A program made the translations under genes and the position numbers. The notes below the pieces were generated by a model. That model worked only from the letters and a program-made list of their open reading frames with translations, did no database searches and was not told where the DNA came from. A DNA stretch of 64,000 bases from Thioalkalivibrio sp. K90mix (GTDB lineage Bacteria > Pseudomonadota > Gammaproteobacteria > Ectothiorhodospirales > Ectothiorhodospiraceae): assembly GCF_000025545.1 (NCBI RefSeq), contig NC_013889.1, forward strand, positions 1,543,501-1,607,500, in the 5' to 3' direction. This document shows, in pieces, positions 22,122 through 34,156 of this stretch. Within the stretch, counting starts at the first letter, position 1, and each line of letters starts with the position of its first letter.

Positions 22122-23798
22122 TCAATCAACTGCGGCATCGCGAAGCGCACTTTGCGCATTGGGCGGAAGGGGCCGGAACGCGACCAGCGTCATATCGTCA
22201 CGCCGTGGTTCGCCGCCGCGATAATCCTCCAGCACGCGGACCACGGAATCGATCTTGGCGGCCAGGTCACGCGGGGACTTCTCCGCCAGCACATGGCGCA
22301 GCCGCCGGCGCCCGAACAGCCGCGGCGGCTCGCCACCCACATGGTCGTGGGCGCCGTCGGTAATCAGGAAGAACTCCATGCCCGGCTCCACCGACACTAC
22401 GTGGTCCACCGGCTGCGCAGGCTCCAGACTGCGGTAACCCAGCCCGCCGCGCACGCCGCGAATCTCTTCCACCTCGCCCGCACGGTCGATGATCAGCGGC
22501 AACCCCACGCCGGCAAAGGTCAGCGTACGGGCATCCGGGTCATAGACGCAGACCGCCGCCTCCAGTCCGTCGTCGGAATCCGAGTCCTGACCGTCCTGGC
22601 GCAGGCGCGAGCGCACCAGCCGATCCATCTCGCGCAGGATTGCCGACGGCTCCAGGAGCCGGTGTTCATGCAGGATGCGATCCAGCGCCGAGGCCAGCAC
22701 CAGGGTAATGAACGCCCCGGGGACACCGTGCCCGGTGCAGTCCGCCGCCACCAGTACACTGCGCCCGTCGATGGCCTCCAGCCAGAAGTAGTCGCCCCCG
22801 ACCAGATGCAGCGGCTCCCAGTAGACCTGCACCTCGTCCAGATGGCCGTCCAGGGCGTGTTTGTCCGGCAGCATCGCGGTCTGGATGCGCCGCGCATAGT
22901 GGATGCTCTCCACGACGAGCCGGTTACTGCGCTCGAGTTCGCGGTTGGCCTCGTCCACCCGCGCGAGCGCGCGCTCCGTCTCCAGCTTCTCGGCCTCCAG
23001 CTCGCGGGTACGCTCGACCACGCGCCGCTCCAGGTCCTCGTTCAGGGCCTTCAGCTCGCCCCGTGCACCATCCCGCGCGTCGAGGCCCTGTTGAAACGCG
23101 TTCAGGAGGCGATCAAGCGAGCGGTCCAGGGCGCCCAGCTCGTCATTCGCGTGGTGCCCCATGCGGGGGCGCGGCCACTGGGCCGGGCGGTCGGGATCGG
23201 TACCCGCCACAGCGTGGGAGATGCGCAGCATCGGGCGCAGCATCAGGCCGTAGAACAGCAGCACGACGACCAGCGAGACGATCACCGCCTGTACCACGCT
23301 GGTGATCACGCTGTTGCGCAGCCGCTCGACCAGAGCTGCAGCCAGCACATCGGGGGCGAGTTCCACACGCAGCGCCCCCACTGCGCCATTGGTCTCGCGC
23401 AGGTCCGGGTGGAGAAGCTCGCGCTCGTGCTGGCGATCCGCCCCGAACAGGCGCTCCCCAAGCCAGGAGGTGTCACCACCTTCGCGCTCCACCTCGGCCA
23501 GGGTGCGCCCGAAGTCGTCGAGGATCTCGGCGCGGTGGATCTCGTCAAAGGCCTGCAGGCCCGCCACCAGCGATTCCGCCTGATCGGCATTCAACTGGTA
23601 GGCCGCCTCGGCCGCGGGAGGGGCCACCAGCCGTTGCAGCCGGTCGATCTGTTCCAGGGTTTCGGCGTGAAAGGCTCGCGAATCGGCCGCGATGACGTAA
23701 GCGCTCGCCAGCAGGCTGAGCGCCAGCGCCACCAGCAGGGTCGCGAGCGCCAGCTTCGCGACCAGGCTGCGGCTGCGCGCCGGGCCGGACTCCGTCAT
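22122..23798 (-). CDS. siaA: SiaA-like membrane PP2C/SpoIIE phosphatase
   Basis: Predicted membrane receptor phosphatase that dephosphorylates the SiaC-like protein. Order in the 558 residues: membrane helix 1 (LALATLLVALALSLLAS), a periplasmic domain to about residue 165, helix 2 (VVQAVIVSLVVVLLFYG), a HAMP-like linker, a coiled coil (about 250-300), then a PP2C-like domain. That domain shows LVGGDYFW, VLVAADCTGHGVPGAF, FFLITDGAHDH and RRDDMTLVAF, which retain the acidic metal ligands. The ATG overlaps the siaD stop (ATGA). Assignment rests on the operon as well as on the domain set. Confidence 0.82.
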   Translation of the reverse strand: MTESGPARSRSLVAKLALATLLVALALSLLASAYVIAADSRAFHAETLEQIDRLQRLVAPPAAEAAYQLNADQAESLVAGLQAFDEIHRAEILDDFGRTLAEVEREGGDTSWLGERLFGADRQHERELLHPDLRETNGAVGALRVELAPDVLAAALVERLRNSVITSVVQAVIVSLVVVLLFYGLMLRPMLRISHAVAGTDPDRPAQWPRPRMGHHANDELGALDRSLDRLLNAFQQGLDARDGARGELKALNEDLERRVVERTRELEAEKLETERALARVDEANRELERSNRLVVESIHYARRIQTAMLPDKHALDGHLDEVQVYWEPLHLVGGDYFWLEAIDGRSVLVAADCTGHGVPGAFITLVLASALDRILHEHRLLEPSAILREMDRLVRSRLRQDGQDSDSDDGLEAAVCVYDPDARTLTFAGVGLPLIIDRAGEVEEIRGVRGGLGYRSLEPAQPVDHVVSVEPGMEFFLITDGAHDHVGGEPPRLFGRRRLRHVLAEKSPRDLAAKIDSVVRVLEDYRGGEPRRDDMTLVAFRPLPPNAQSALRDAAVD

Positions 23799-24667
23799 AC
23801 AGGCTCGCCGTGGAACTGGACCTCGACGCGGTTACGGCCTTCGTTCTTCGCGCGATAGAGCAGATCATCCGCCGCCGCGACCAGTGCCCCGGCATCCGGC
23901 CAGCGTTCGGTGGTCACGACGAGACCGATCGAGACCTCCAGATGCAGCGGTTCGCCCTTCCAGCGCGGGATCGTCTGCTCGACACTGGTGCGAATGCGCT
24001 CCGCAAGATTCTTGGCGGCGTCGAGATCGAGATCGGCGGCCACCACCAGAAACTCCTCGCCCCCCATGCGCCCGGCGTACTGATCGGCACCGAGCTCGCC
24101 ACGGAGGATCTCGGCGAAACTCTGCAGGGCGTAGTCCCCGGCGGCATGGCCATGGGTGTCGTTCAGCGCCTTGAAGTCGTCGAGGTCGAGCATCATCACA
24201 GAGAGCGAGCGGGCCTGATCGCCCACCGTTTCGGCCAGCCCCTCGACACAGTCCATTACCCGGCGCCGCGAGAACAGCCCGGTCAGGGCATCCTCCAGCG
24301 CCAGGCGCTCGAGCTCGGACGTTAGCCGTTCACGCTCGCGTACCTCGTCGGACAACGCGCAGTTGAGCTGCTCCAGGTGCGTGGCCTGCTCGCGCAGCTG
24401 ACGGTTCGCGGCCTGCAGGTCCAGCTGCATGCGATCGCTCATGCGCATCATGCGGCGCTGAACGCGGTAACTCTCTGAATAGGCCTTGGCCAGCATCCGT
24501 ACGCCTTCGGCTACATCATCCAGCGCCTCCAGCATCTGCTCGGAGCGCTGCATGATCTGCTTTTCCTGTTCGAACAGGGAGAAGTCGGCAAGCGCTTCCG
24601 GATCGTCGCCGTCGCGGGAGGCCGATGGCATCGGCACGGGCTGATTGGGGTCGTGAGAGGCGCTCAT
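23795..24667 (-). CDS. siaD: SiaD-like diguanylate cyclase
   Basis: Makes c-di-GMP from GTP. The N-terminal 125 residues are helical and rich in heptads (EQMLEALDDVAEGVRML, QLREQATHLEQLN), followed by a GGDEF domain with DALTGLFSRRR, LDLDDFKALNDTHGHAAGD and the active site GGEEF. The inhibitory RxxD motif five residues before GGEEF is absent. In the Pseudomonas system the helical stalk is the SiaC binding site. ATG 24667 overlaps the siaC stop; a GTG 12 bases upstream is less likely. Confidence 0.85.
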   Translation of the reverse strand: MSASHDPNQPVPMPSASRDGDDPEALADFSLFEQEKQIMQRSEQMLEALDDVAEGVRMLAKAYSESYRVQRRMMRMSDRMQLDLQAANRQLREQATHLEQLNCALSDEVRERERLTSELERLALEDALTGLFSRRRVMDCVEGLAETVGDQARSLSVMMLDLDDFKALNDTHGHAAGDYALQSFAEILRGELGADQYAGRMGGEEFLVVAADLDLDAAKNLAERIRTSVEQTIPRWKGEPLHLEVSIGLVVTTERWPDAGALVAAADDLLYRAKNEGRNRVEVQFHGEPV

Positions 24668-25056
24668 GATGTCGGACACATGCGGTAGTCAGCGTGGGCA
24701 AAGTCCTCGGAAAAGTCCTCGCCGAACTCTTCCATCGTCTCGTCGTCTTCGTGGTAGCACCAGTTGATCTGCACGTTGATGCCGGCCTCGGCGGCATCTT
24801 CGAGGATCTGAAAGAGATTCATCAGCGCCTTCGCGGTCGAGCTGTTGAAGTAGATCATCTCGACGCTGAACTCCAGCGACTCGCTGACCCGCTCCTCGAC
24901 CGCCTGGCGCAAGCCCTGGGTCAGGGGTCCATAGAAGCTCGCGGCGTCTTCCGGGTAGGACTCGCCGGCAATGCGGTATTGCCCCGCCGCGAAATCGAAC
25001 AGGACCTCCGGGGTACGGTCCGTTGCCTCGTGTCGAATGGGGTCCGGTGCTGCCAT
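24664..25056 (-). CDS. siaC: SiaC-like (DUF1987) partner-switch protein
   Basis: A 130-residue STAS-like protein that, in the Pseudomonas aeruginosa Sia system, activates SiaD when unphosphorylated. The conserved core VEMIYFNSSTAKALMNLF holds the Ser/Thr cluster (residues 72-74) where the regulatory phosphate is expected, and INVQINWCYHEDDETMEEFGEDF is a typical DUF1987 ending. It overlaps siaB as TGATG and siaD as ATGA, consistent with a fixed ratio of partners. Confidence 0.87.
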   Translation of the reverse strand: MAAPDPIRHEATDRTPEVLFDFAAGQYRIAGESYPEDAASFYGPLTQGLRQAVEERVSESLEFSVEMIYFNSSTAKALMNLFQILEDAAEAGINVQINWCYHEDDETMEEFGEDFSEDFAHADYRMCPTS

Positions 25057-25649
25057 CAGATGTAGGCCTTCAGTACAAAATAGGAATACGCGTCGGAAAG
25101 ATGCTCGAAGTCGAACTGGATCGGCTCGCTGGCTCGGCGTGCAATCTCGATCAGCCCGATGCTGCCCCCCTTGCTGCCCTCGTCCGGCGGCTCGCGCAGC
25201 TTTTCCTTGTAGAAGCGCCGCAGGGCCTCCGCGTCCATACCCTGCAGTTCGCTGAGCCGCCCGCCGAGAGTATCGGCGTCTTCTCGGGCGATGATATTGC
25301 CGCAGATCACGAAAAATCGGCCTTTGTCGGAGCCGACCGTAATCATGCCCGAGCTCAGCTCCACCGGGGGTTCCGCCTCATGCTCGATCCGTTCGGCGGA
25401 GTAGCGAATGATGTTCTGCACCTGCTCGACAAACACCGAGAACACTCGATTGACGGTCTTGTTGTCGGTCGACTCCAGCCGGATCTTCTGGCGCAGGGCA
25501 TCGCCCAGCGCCTTCAGGATGCCCTCGGAGATGTAGCCGGTGAACGAAAAGATGATGCCGCGCCGAGTCATGTTGCGCTGAAAATCCAGCACCTCCTCGG
25601 CGATCAGGCCACCGCGATCCGCTTCGCGTTGCGTGGCGAACTCAGTCAT
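25056..25649 (-). CDS. siaB: SiaB-family protein kinase (DUF6272)
   Basis: Predicted kinase that phosphorylates the SiaC-like protein. The 197 residues have a GHKL-type fold pattern: VEQVQNIIRYSAERIEHE (N-box-like helix with Asn), then a glycine-rich GSKGGSIGLIEIARRA that matches the G-box end of the family. The N-terminal RRGIIFSFTGYISEGILKAL is typical. Start ATG 25649 overlaps the preceding binding-protein gene by eight bases. The kinase function is taken from the family, not shown here. Confidence 0.83.
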   Translation of the reverse strand: MTEFATQREADRGGLIAEEVLDFQRNMTRRGIIFSFTGYISEGILKALGDALRQKIRLESTDNKTVNRVFSVFVEQVQNIIRYSAERIEHEAEPPVELSSGMITVGSDKGRFFVICGNIIAREDADTLGGRLSELQGMDAEALRRFYKEKLREPPDEGSKGGSIGLIEIARRASEPIQFDFEHLSDAYSYFVLKAYI

Positions 25650-26406
25650 TCGCGTCTCCGTTACGTTCGAGTACGTCGCTGACGATCGCCGCGTAGCGGC
25701 CATCCTCGCGCATGGCATCCAGCGCGGCCTGGAGGCGGCCCAGCCGAGCGCGATCGGTATCCGGGTGGCAGGCGAGCGACATCACCGTATCGTTGAAGGC
25801 AAACAGCGAACGCAGTTCGCCGATCTCTTCGAGACGCGCGTACCAGGGTGCGAGGTGCTCGCCACTGACCCAGACCTCAATCCGGTCGGCCGCGAGCTTG
25901 CGCGCGTTCAGGCGGTCATTGGGGGCGGTATCGACCTCGATCCCCCGGGCCTCGACATACAACGCGACCGCGTCGTCGCGATAACCACCCACCCGGTAGT
26001 CATGGAGGTCATCGAGCGACTGCGCTGCGACGTCGGAGCCTTCAAGGGCATAGGCATGCCACTGATTCTCCACCAGCGGGCCTACCCACTCGAAGAGCTC
26101 TTCCCGTTCCGGGGTCCGCGTCGTGGAGAACACACAGGTGTCGGGGTTCGACTGCGCCTCGGCGTAGGCGCGACTCCAGGGCAGCAGGCGGATCTCCGCC
26201 TCGATCCCGGTCTCCTCGAGCAGCTGGTTCATCACGCGCACGGAGATGCCGTCGAGCTCGCCATCCGGCGTCTCGAAGTTGAATGGCGGATAGCTCTCGG
26301 TGGCCAGGTGGAGGGTTCCGCCCTGTGCCGTTGCCATACCCGGCAACGCGAGCACACAAGCGATACCCCAGACATACCCCCCGGTCTGCCGGCTGATGGT
26401 TCTCAC
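25642..26406 (-). CDS. Periplasmic solute-binding protein (SBP_bac_3 type) heading the sia operon
   Basis: Secreted binding protein of the amino-acid/TonB-independent SBP family 3. A signal peptide of about 27 residues ends at GMATA-QGG. Then come LHLATESYPPFNFETPDGEL, the family start, GISVRVMNQLLEETGIEAE, LLPWSRAYAEAQ and YRVGGYRDDAVALYV. GTG 26406 (with GAGGGG upstream) is chosen because the alternative TTG at 26439 lies in the predicted -10 box. No permease or ATPase is nearby, so a sensory role with the SiaA-like receptor is plausible. Confidence 0.82.
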   Translation of the reverse strand: MRTISRQTGGYVWGIACVLALPGMATAQGGTLHLATESYPPFNFETPDGELDGISVRVMNQLLEETGIEAEIRLLPWSRAYAEAQSNPDTCVFSTTRTPEREELFEWVGPLVENQWHAYALEGSDVAAQSLDDLHDYRVGGYRDDAVALYVEARGIEVDTAPNDRLNARKLAADRIEVWVSGEHLAPWYARLEEIGELRSLFAFNDTVMSLACHPDTDRARLGRLQAALDAMREDGRYAAIVSDVLERNGDAND

Positions 26407-26438
26407 ACCCCGGCCCCTCAAAAGTATGACGAAGTTCA

Positions 26439-26477
26439 AGCATTCGCTTTTCCGCTCGCCCCGTCAACTGTACGGGG
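26439..26477 (-). promoter_or_regulatory. Promoter and overlapping palindrome of the sia-type operon
   Basis: On the minus strand TTGACG (26462-26467), 17 bases and AATGCT (26439-26444) form a promoter with a good -35 and poor -10. The inverted repeat CCCCGT-N7-ACGGGG (26459-26477) covers the -35, a natural place for an operator. The start site would be about 26432. Confidence 0.45.
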
Positions 26478-26517
26478 ACTACAGGTTTGGGGCCCGCAAT
26501 CGATCAGACAGCCGACT

Positions 26518-27750
26518 TCAGGGCCCCAGCTCTCCATCCGGCCAGAGAATGGCCACGACGGTCCCATCCGCCCGCCGCCTGACCAACGGCAGGTGCTCGC
26601 GCGCCCATGGCGGGACCCCTCGCTCCTGCAGCCGTTTCTTCAAGGGTCGCCGACCCGCTGGCGTCACCACGGTTTCCCCGCCTCGGCGAAACCCGACCTC
26701 CAGCGCCTCCTGCGCATCCACACCCAGCGCCTCCAGCGCTGCGCGCTCCAGCACTCGACCGTCCGGGAGCGTCAGGCGCGCATGGCCCGGCGGCCAGGGC
26801 ATCACGTCGCCTGGCGCGGCCGGCTTCCCATCCGGGGCTTCGGCGTAAATCGTTCCGCGGTAAACGCCCATCCAGCCATCCGCCCAGCGCAGTTCCGGAT
26901 TCCGGTCCGCCCCGTGCACCTCCAGTTGTCGACAGAACTCCTCCAGCCGCGCATGACCCGGCGGTCGCAGGCCCTGCGCGCGCAGCCAGGCCCGCAATCG
27001 TGCGCGCCGAGCGGGCAGATCCAGTTCGGCCAGCGAGGCCACCTCGAGCGAGGCTTCACCCGGAAGGTGCTTGTCCTCCAGGCTCGCCAGGCGATCGACA
27101 GCCTCGCGCTGCCAGCGAGCGCAGCGTGCCAGGGAGCCATAAACGGGGAACCGTTCTGCCAGACGCGGAAAGATCTCGCGGCGCAGGAAGTTGCGGTCGA
27201 AGCGGGTGTCGTCATTGCTCGGGTCGTGGTACCAGTCGAGAGCGGCCACACGCGCGTAGCCCGCGATGCTCTCGCCCGGGACCGCCAGCAGCGGACGCCC
27301 CAGCCAGGTATCCCCTTCGCGACGCAGGACGCGCATGCCTTGAAGGCCCTCCGGACCGCTCCCGCGCAGCGCGGCGAGCAGGAAGGTCTCGGCCTGGTCG
27401 TCGGCGTGCTGGGCGGTCAGGATCAGGTCCCGCTCGCCAAGGCCCTCGCGCAGGGCCGTGTAGCGCGCGCGGCGCGCCGCGGCTTCCGGCCCCTCGGAGG
27501 CATCATCGAGAACGATCACATTGCGTACGGTCAGCGGTACTTCCAGCGCCTCGGCAACGCGCACACAGAATGCCGCCTGCGCCTCGGCATCCGGTCGCAG
27601 ACCATGATTTACATGCCAGGCCTCAAGCCCTTGAGGGCGCAGTTGCGCGAGCGCGTGCAGTAATACGGAGGAGTCGCGGCCGCCGCTGAAGGCAACCCGC
27701 AGGGATGTAGCACCGGGGTGATCCTGCAAAAAGGCCCGAACGGCGGCCAT
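26518..27750 (-). CDS. tilS: tRNA(Ile)-lysidine synthase
   Basis: Converts C34 of the CAU-anticodon tRNA-Ile to lysidine so that AUA is read correctly. The PP-loop ATPase motif is VAFSGGRDSSVLLHAL. It also has AWHVNHGLRPDAEA, LTAQHADDQAETFLLAALRGSG and the C-terminal domain ending with GRRPLKKRLQERGVPPW. The start is uncertain: ATG 27750, or GTG 27777 or 27753, all without a strong ribosome site. ATG 27750 leaves a normal-length head. It follows accA. Confidence 0.93.
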   Translation of the reverse strand: MAAVRAFLQDHPGATSLRVAFSGGRDSSVLLHALAQLRPQGLEAWHVNHGLRPDAEAQAAFCVRVAEALEVPLTVRNVIVLDDASEGPEAAARRARYTALREGLGERDLILTAQHADDQAETFLLAALRGSGPEGLQGMRVLRREGDTWLGRPLLAVPGESIAGYARVAALDWYHDPSNDDTRFDRNFLRREIFPRLAERFPVYGSLARCARWQREAVDRLASLEDKHLPGEASLEVASLAELDLPARRARLRAWLRAQGLRPPGHARLEEFCRQLEVHGADRNPELRWADGWMGVYRGTIYAEAPDGKPAAPGDVMPWPPGHARLTLPDGRVLERAALEALGVDAQEALEVGFRRGGETVVTPAGRRPLKKRLQERGVPPWAREHLPLVRRRADGTVVAILWPDGELGP

Positions 27751-27787
27751 CACCGGGTGAGTGCCATCCGGCACCCGGCCCGGCGTC

Positions 27788-28753
27788 TCAGGAGGCGGCT
27801 TCCTGGAAGGCACCGTAGTCCATCAGGCGGCGGTAACGCCGATCCAGCCGCTTGGCCGGGTCCAGCGCCTCCAGGCCATCGAGGGTTTCCAGCAGTGCCG
27901 CGCGCAGGTGCGCCGACATCGTCTCCGGATCGCGATGGGCGCCGCCCAGCGGCTCGGGGACAATGCGATCGACCAGCCCCAGGTCGTGCAGCCGCTGCGA
28001 GGTGATACCCAGCGCCTCCGCCGCCTCGGACGCGCGTTCGGCACTCTTCCAGAGAATGGAGGCACAGCCTTCCGGCGAGATGACCGAGTAGGTCGAGTAC
28101 TGCAGCATCAGCGTGGCATCGCCGACCCCGATCGCCAGCGCGCCGCCGGAGCCGCCCTCGCCGATCACCGTCGCGATAATCGGGGTATCCAGCCGCGCCA
28201 TCACCATCAGATTGCGGGCAATCGCCTCACTCTGGCCGCGCTCCTCGGCACCCACACCCGGATAGGCGCCCGGGGTGTCGATGAACGTGAGGACCGGCAA
28301 CCGAAAACGCTCGGCCGTCTCCATCAGGCGCAGGGCCTTGCGGTAGCCCTCCGGCCGTGGCATCCCGAAGTTGCGGTACACCTTCTCGCGCGTCTGGCGC
28401 CCCTTCTGGTGGCCAATGATCATCACCGGGCGCCCGTCGAGACGGGCCACGCCACCGACGATCGCCGGATCATCCGCGTAGGTCCGGTCACCGTGGAGTT
28501 CCTCGAACTCGTCGAACAGCTGCGGGATATAGTCCAGCGTGTACGGACGCTTCGGGTGGCGCGACATCTGCGCCACCTGCCAGGGGGTGAGCTTGGCGAA
28601 GATACTCTCCGTCAGCGAACGGCACTTCTCCTCCAGGCGCTGGATCTCTTCCTGGATGTTGACCTCGGCATCGTCACCCACATAGCGCAGATCCCGAATC
28701 TTGGCTTCCAGTTCGGCGATGGGCTGTTCGAAGTCGAGAAAATCCGGATTCAT
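27788..28753 (-). CDS. accA: Acetyl-CoA carboxylase carboxyltransferase subunit alpha
   Basis: Transfers the carboxyl group from biotin to acetyl-CoA, with AccD, in fatty acid synthesis. The 321 residues start [19 protein letters not shown]. They include [69 protein letters not shown] and [17 protein letters not shown]. It lies downstream of dnaE after a 160-base gap, the usual dnaE-accA-tilS order. Confidence 0.97.
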   Translation of the reverse strand: MNPDFLDFEQPIAELEAKIRDLRYVGDDAEVNIQEEIQRLEEKCRSLTESIFAKLTPWQVAQMSRHPKRPYTLDYIPQLFDEFEELHGDRTYADDPAIVGGVARLDGRPVMIIGHQKGRQTREKVYRNFGMPRPEGYRKALRLMETAERFRLPVLTFIDTPGAYPGVGAEERGQSEAIARNLMVMARLDTPIIATVIGEGGSGGALAIGVGDATLMLQYSTYSVISPEGCASILWKSAERASEAAEALGITSQRLHDLGLVDRIVPEPLGGAHRDPETMSAHLRAALLETLDGLEALDPAKRLDRRYRRLMDYGAFQEAAS

Positions 28754-28913
28754 GCAGGGTCCCGCGTCGGAAAGGTGGGCGTCAGGCGCGGAATTGTAAC
28801 CAATTACCCCGCACTTCGCTGCCCGTTCGAGACCCGCCGGGACGGTTGCGCAGCAACATGCCCTGGTTCAGCGCTATTGATGACAACGCCCGACTTCGTA
28901 GATGCCCACAGAA

Positions 28914-32389
<3,476 letters not shown>

Positions 32390-32393
<4 letters not shown>

Positions 32394-32995
32394 GCTTCTT
32401 CCCCCGCAACAGCGGCCAGTGCCCGCGCCACTGGCCCAAAGCTCCGACGATGCTCCACACACGGCCCGAGGCGCGCCAGCGCGTCGCGGTGGTAGGCCGT
32501 CGGGTAGCCGGCATGACGATCAAAGCCGTAGTCGGGATAGCGCTCGTGCAGGGCCGTCATTTCCGCGTCACGCGCCACCTTGGCGATGACTGAGGCCGCA
32601 CTGATCGCTGCCACGGAGCCATCCCCGCCGACGATCGCCTCGGCACTCCAGGGGCCCTCTGGCGTGAAGCGGCCATCGACCAGCAAATGATCCGGCGCCT
32701 GCGACAATGCGGCCACCGCGCGCTGCATCGCCAGCAGGGTCGCGCGATGGATGTTCAGTGCGTCAATCTCGGCCGCCTCGGCACGGCCCAGCGCCCAGGC
32801 TACCGCCCGTTCGCGAATCTCGACATCCAGCGCCTGCCGGCGCCCGGCCGAAAGTTTCTTGGAATCGGTCAGCCCCGGTGCTGCAAAACTCTCCGGCAGG
32901 ATCACCGCAGCCGCCACCACCGGGCCGGCCAGGGGGCCACGCCCCACCTCGTCGACGCCCGCGACCCAAGCGTTTGTCACCCTGTTTGCGGACAT
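32390..32995 (-). CDS. rnhB: Ribonuclease HII
   Basis: Cleaves RNA in RNA-DNA hybrids and at single ribonucleotides. [20 protein letters not shown] holds the catalytic Asp-Glu pair, with [28 protein letters not shown] and [15 protein letters not shown] after it. It has 201 residues from ATG 32995. In the canonical gammaproteobacterial order rnhB follows lpxB on the same strand; here lpxB faces the other way, 2.3 kb away. Confidence 0.96.
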
Positions 32996-33007
32996 CGAAC
33001 CCCCGGC

Positions 33008-33041
33008 CGGGTTTAGGAAACACTGAAACCCGTGTTTCCCT
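33008..33041. repeat. Compact inverted repeat related to the 270 bp element ends
   Basis: TAGGAAACACTGA at 33014-33026 and GTGTTTCCCTGG at 33032-33043 are left-end and right-end sequences of the element at 21771, here almost back to back (GGAAACAC-N8-GTGTTTCC). CGGGTTT and AAACCCG add an overlapping pair. It lies in the divergent rnhB/gnnA gap. Confidence 0.6.
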
Positions 33042-33142
33042 GGACAATAGCGGGAATGAATCGCGGACATGCGCCGTCCGGACGATCCGTTACAATAGCG
33101 CCGGAAATCCTAGCACACGCCCCACGAACCCCGAGCCCGCCC

Positions 33143-34156
33143 ATGTCTCAGAATCCCCTGCGCTGCGCCGCGATCGGCGTCGGTCACCTCGGCAAATGGC
33201 ATGCTGCCAAATACGCCGCCCTGCCAGAAACCGAGCTGGTCGCCGTAGCCGATGCCGACGCCACCACCGCCGAGCGTGTCGCCGCCGAACATGGCTGCGC
33301 CGCCGTCACCGATCACCGCGAACTGCTTGGCCAGGTCGATGCGGTCTCGATCGCCGCGCCGACCACCCTGCACTACGACATCGCGCGGGACTTCCTCGAC
33401 GCCGGGTGCCATGTACTGGTCGAAAAACCGATCACCGCGACGCTGGAGCAGGCCGAGGCCCTGAACCAGCTGGCCGAGGCCAAGGGCGTGGTATTACAGG
33501 TCGGGCATCTGGAGCGTTTCAATGCCGCCCTGCGCCGGCTGACCGACGATCCGCTGCATCCGCGCTTTATCGAATCGCACCGTCTCGCGCCGTACAAGCC
33601 CCGTGCAACGGATGTCTCCGTGGTGCTGGATCTGATGATTCACGACATCGATATCATCCTGTCCCTGACGGATTCGCCGCTGACCGAGGTCCGTGCCTCC
33701 GGCGCCCGCGTGCTGACGCAGGACATCGACATTGCCAACGCCCGTCTGGAGTTCGCCAACGGCTGCGTCGCGAACGTGACCTCCTCGCGCGTGAGCAACA
33801 AGTCCGAGCGCCGCATGCGCATCTTCCAGTCGCACGCCTACGCCTCGGTGGACTTTCAGAACCGCATCCTCTCGCTGAACCGAATCGGAGCACCCGACCC
33901 CGAGACCGGCGCCCCGGAGATCCACCGGGACGAGAGCGTGTTCGACGAGGCCGATGCCCTGCTCGCCGAGATCCGCGCCTTCGTGGCCGCCGTGCGCGGC
34001 GAAGGCCCGGTCGTGGTCAGCGGCCGCGACGGGCAGCGTGCGCTGGCCACCGCCGAGCAGATCACAAAGCTCGTCTATCAGAATCTCAACGTGATGGGCC
34101 AGGCCGACGGCCCCCACAGCCACCTCGAAAACACCCGCACAGGAGTCAAGTCGTGA
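33143..34156 (+). CDS. gnnA: Gfo/Idh/MocA oxidoreductase, probable UDP-GlcNAc 3-dehydrogenase
   Basis: Predicted to oxidise the 3-OH of UDP-GlcNAc with NAD+, the first step to UDP-GlcNAc3N. The N-terminal Rossmann motif is CAAIGVGHLGKWHAAKYA, with the family motif VLVEKPITAT and the substrate domain segment VLDLMIHDIDIILSLTD (HDxD type). Start ATG 33143 gives 337 residues. It overlaps the aminotransferase gene and both sit just before lpxB, the arrangement known for Acidithiobacillus gnnA-gnnB. Another UDP-sugar substrate is possible. Confidence 0.8.
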   Translation: MSQNPLRCAAIGVGHLGKWHAAKYAALPETELVAVADADATTAERVAAEHGCAAVTDHRELLGQVDAVSIAAPTTLHYDIARDFLDAGCHVLVEKPITATLEQAEALNQLAEAKGVVLQVGHLERFNAALRRLTDDPLHPRFIESHRLAPYKPRATDVSVVLDLMIHDIDIILSLTDSPLTEVRASGARVLTQDIDIANARLEFANGCVANVTSSRVSNKSERRMRIFQSHAYASVDFQNRILSLNRIGAPDPETGAPEIHRDESVFDEADALLAEIRAFVAAVRGEGPVVVSGRDGQRALATAEQITKLVYQNLNVMGQADGPHSHLENTRTGVKS

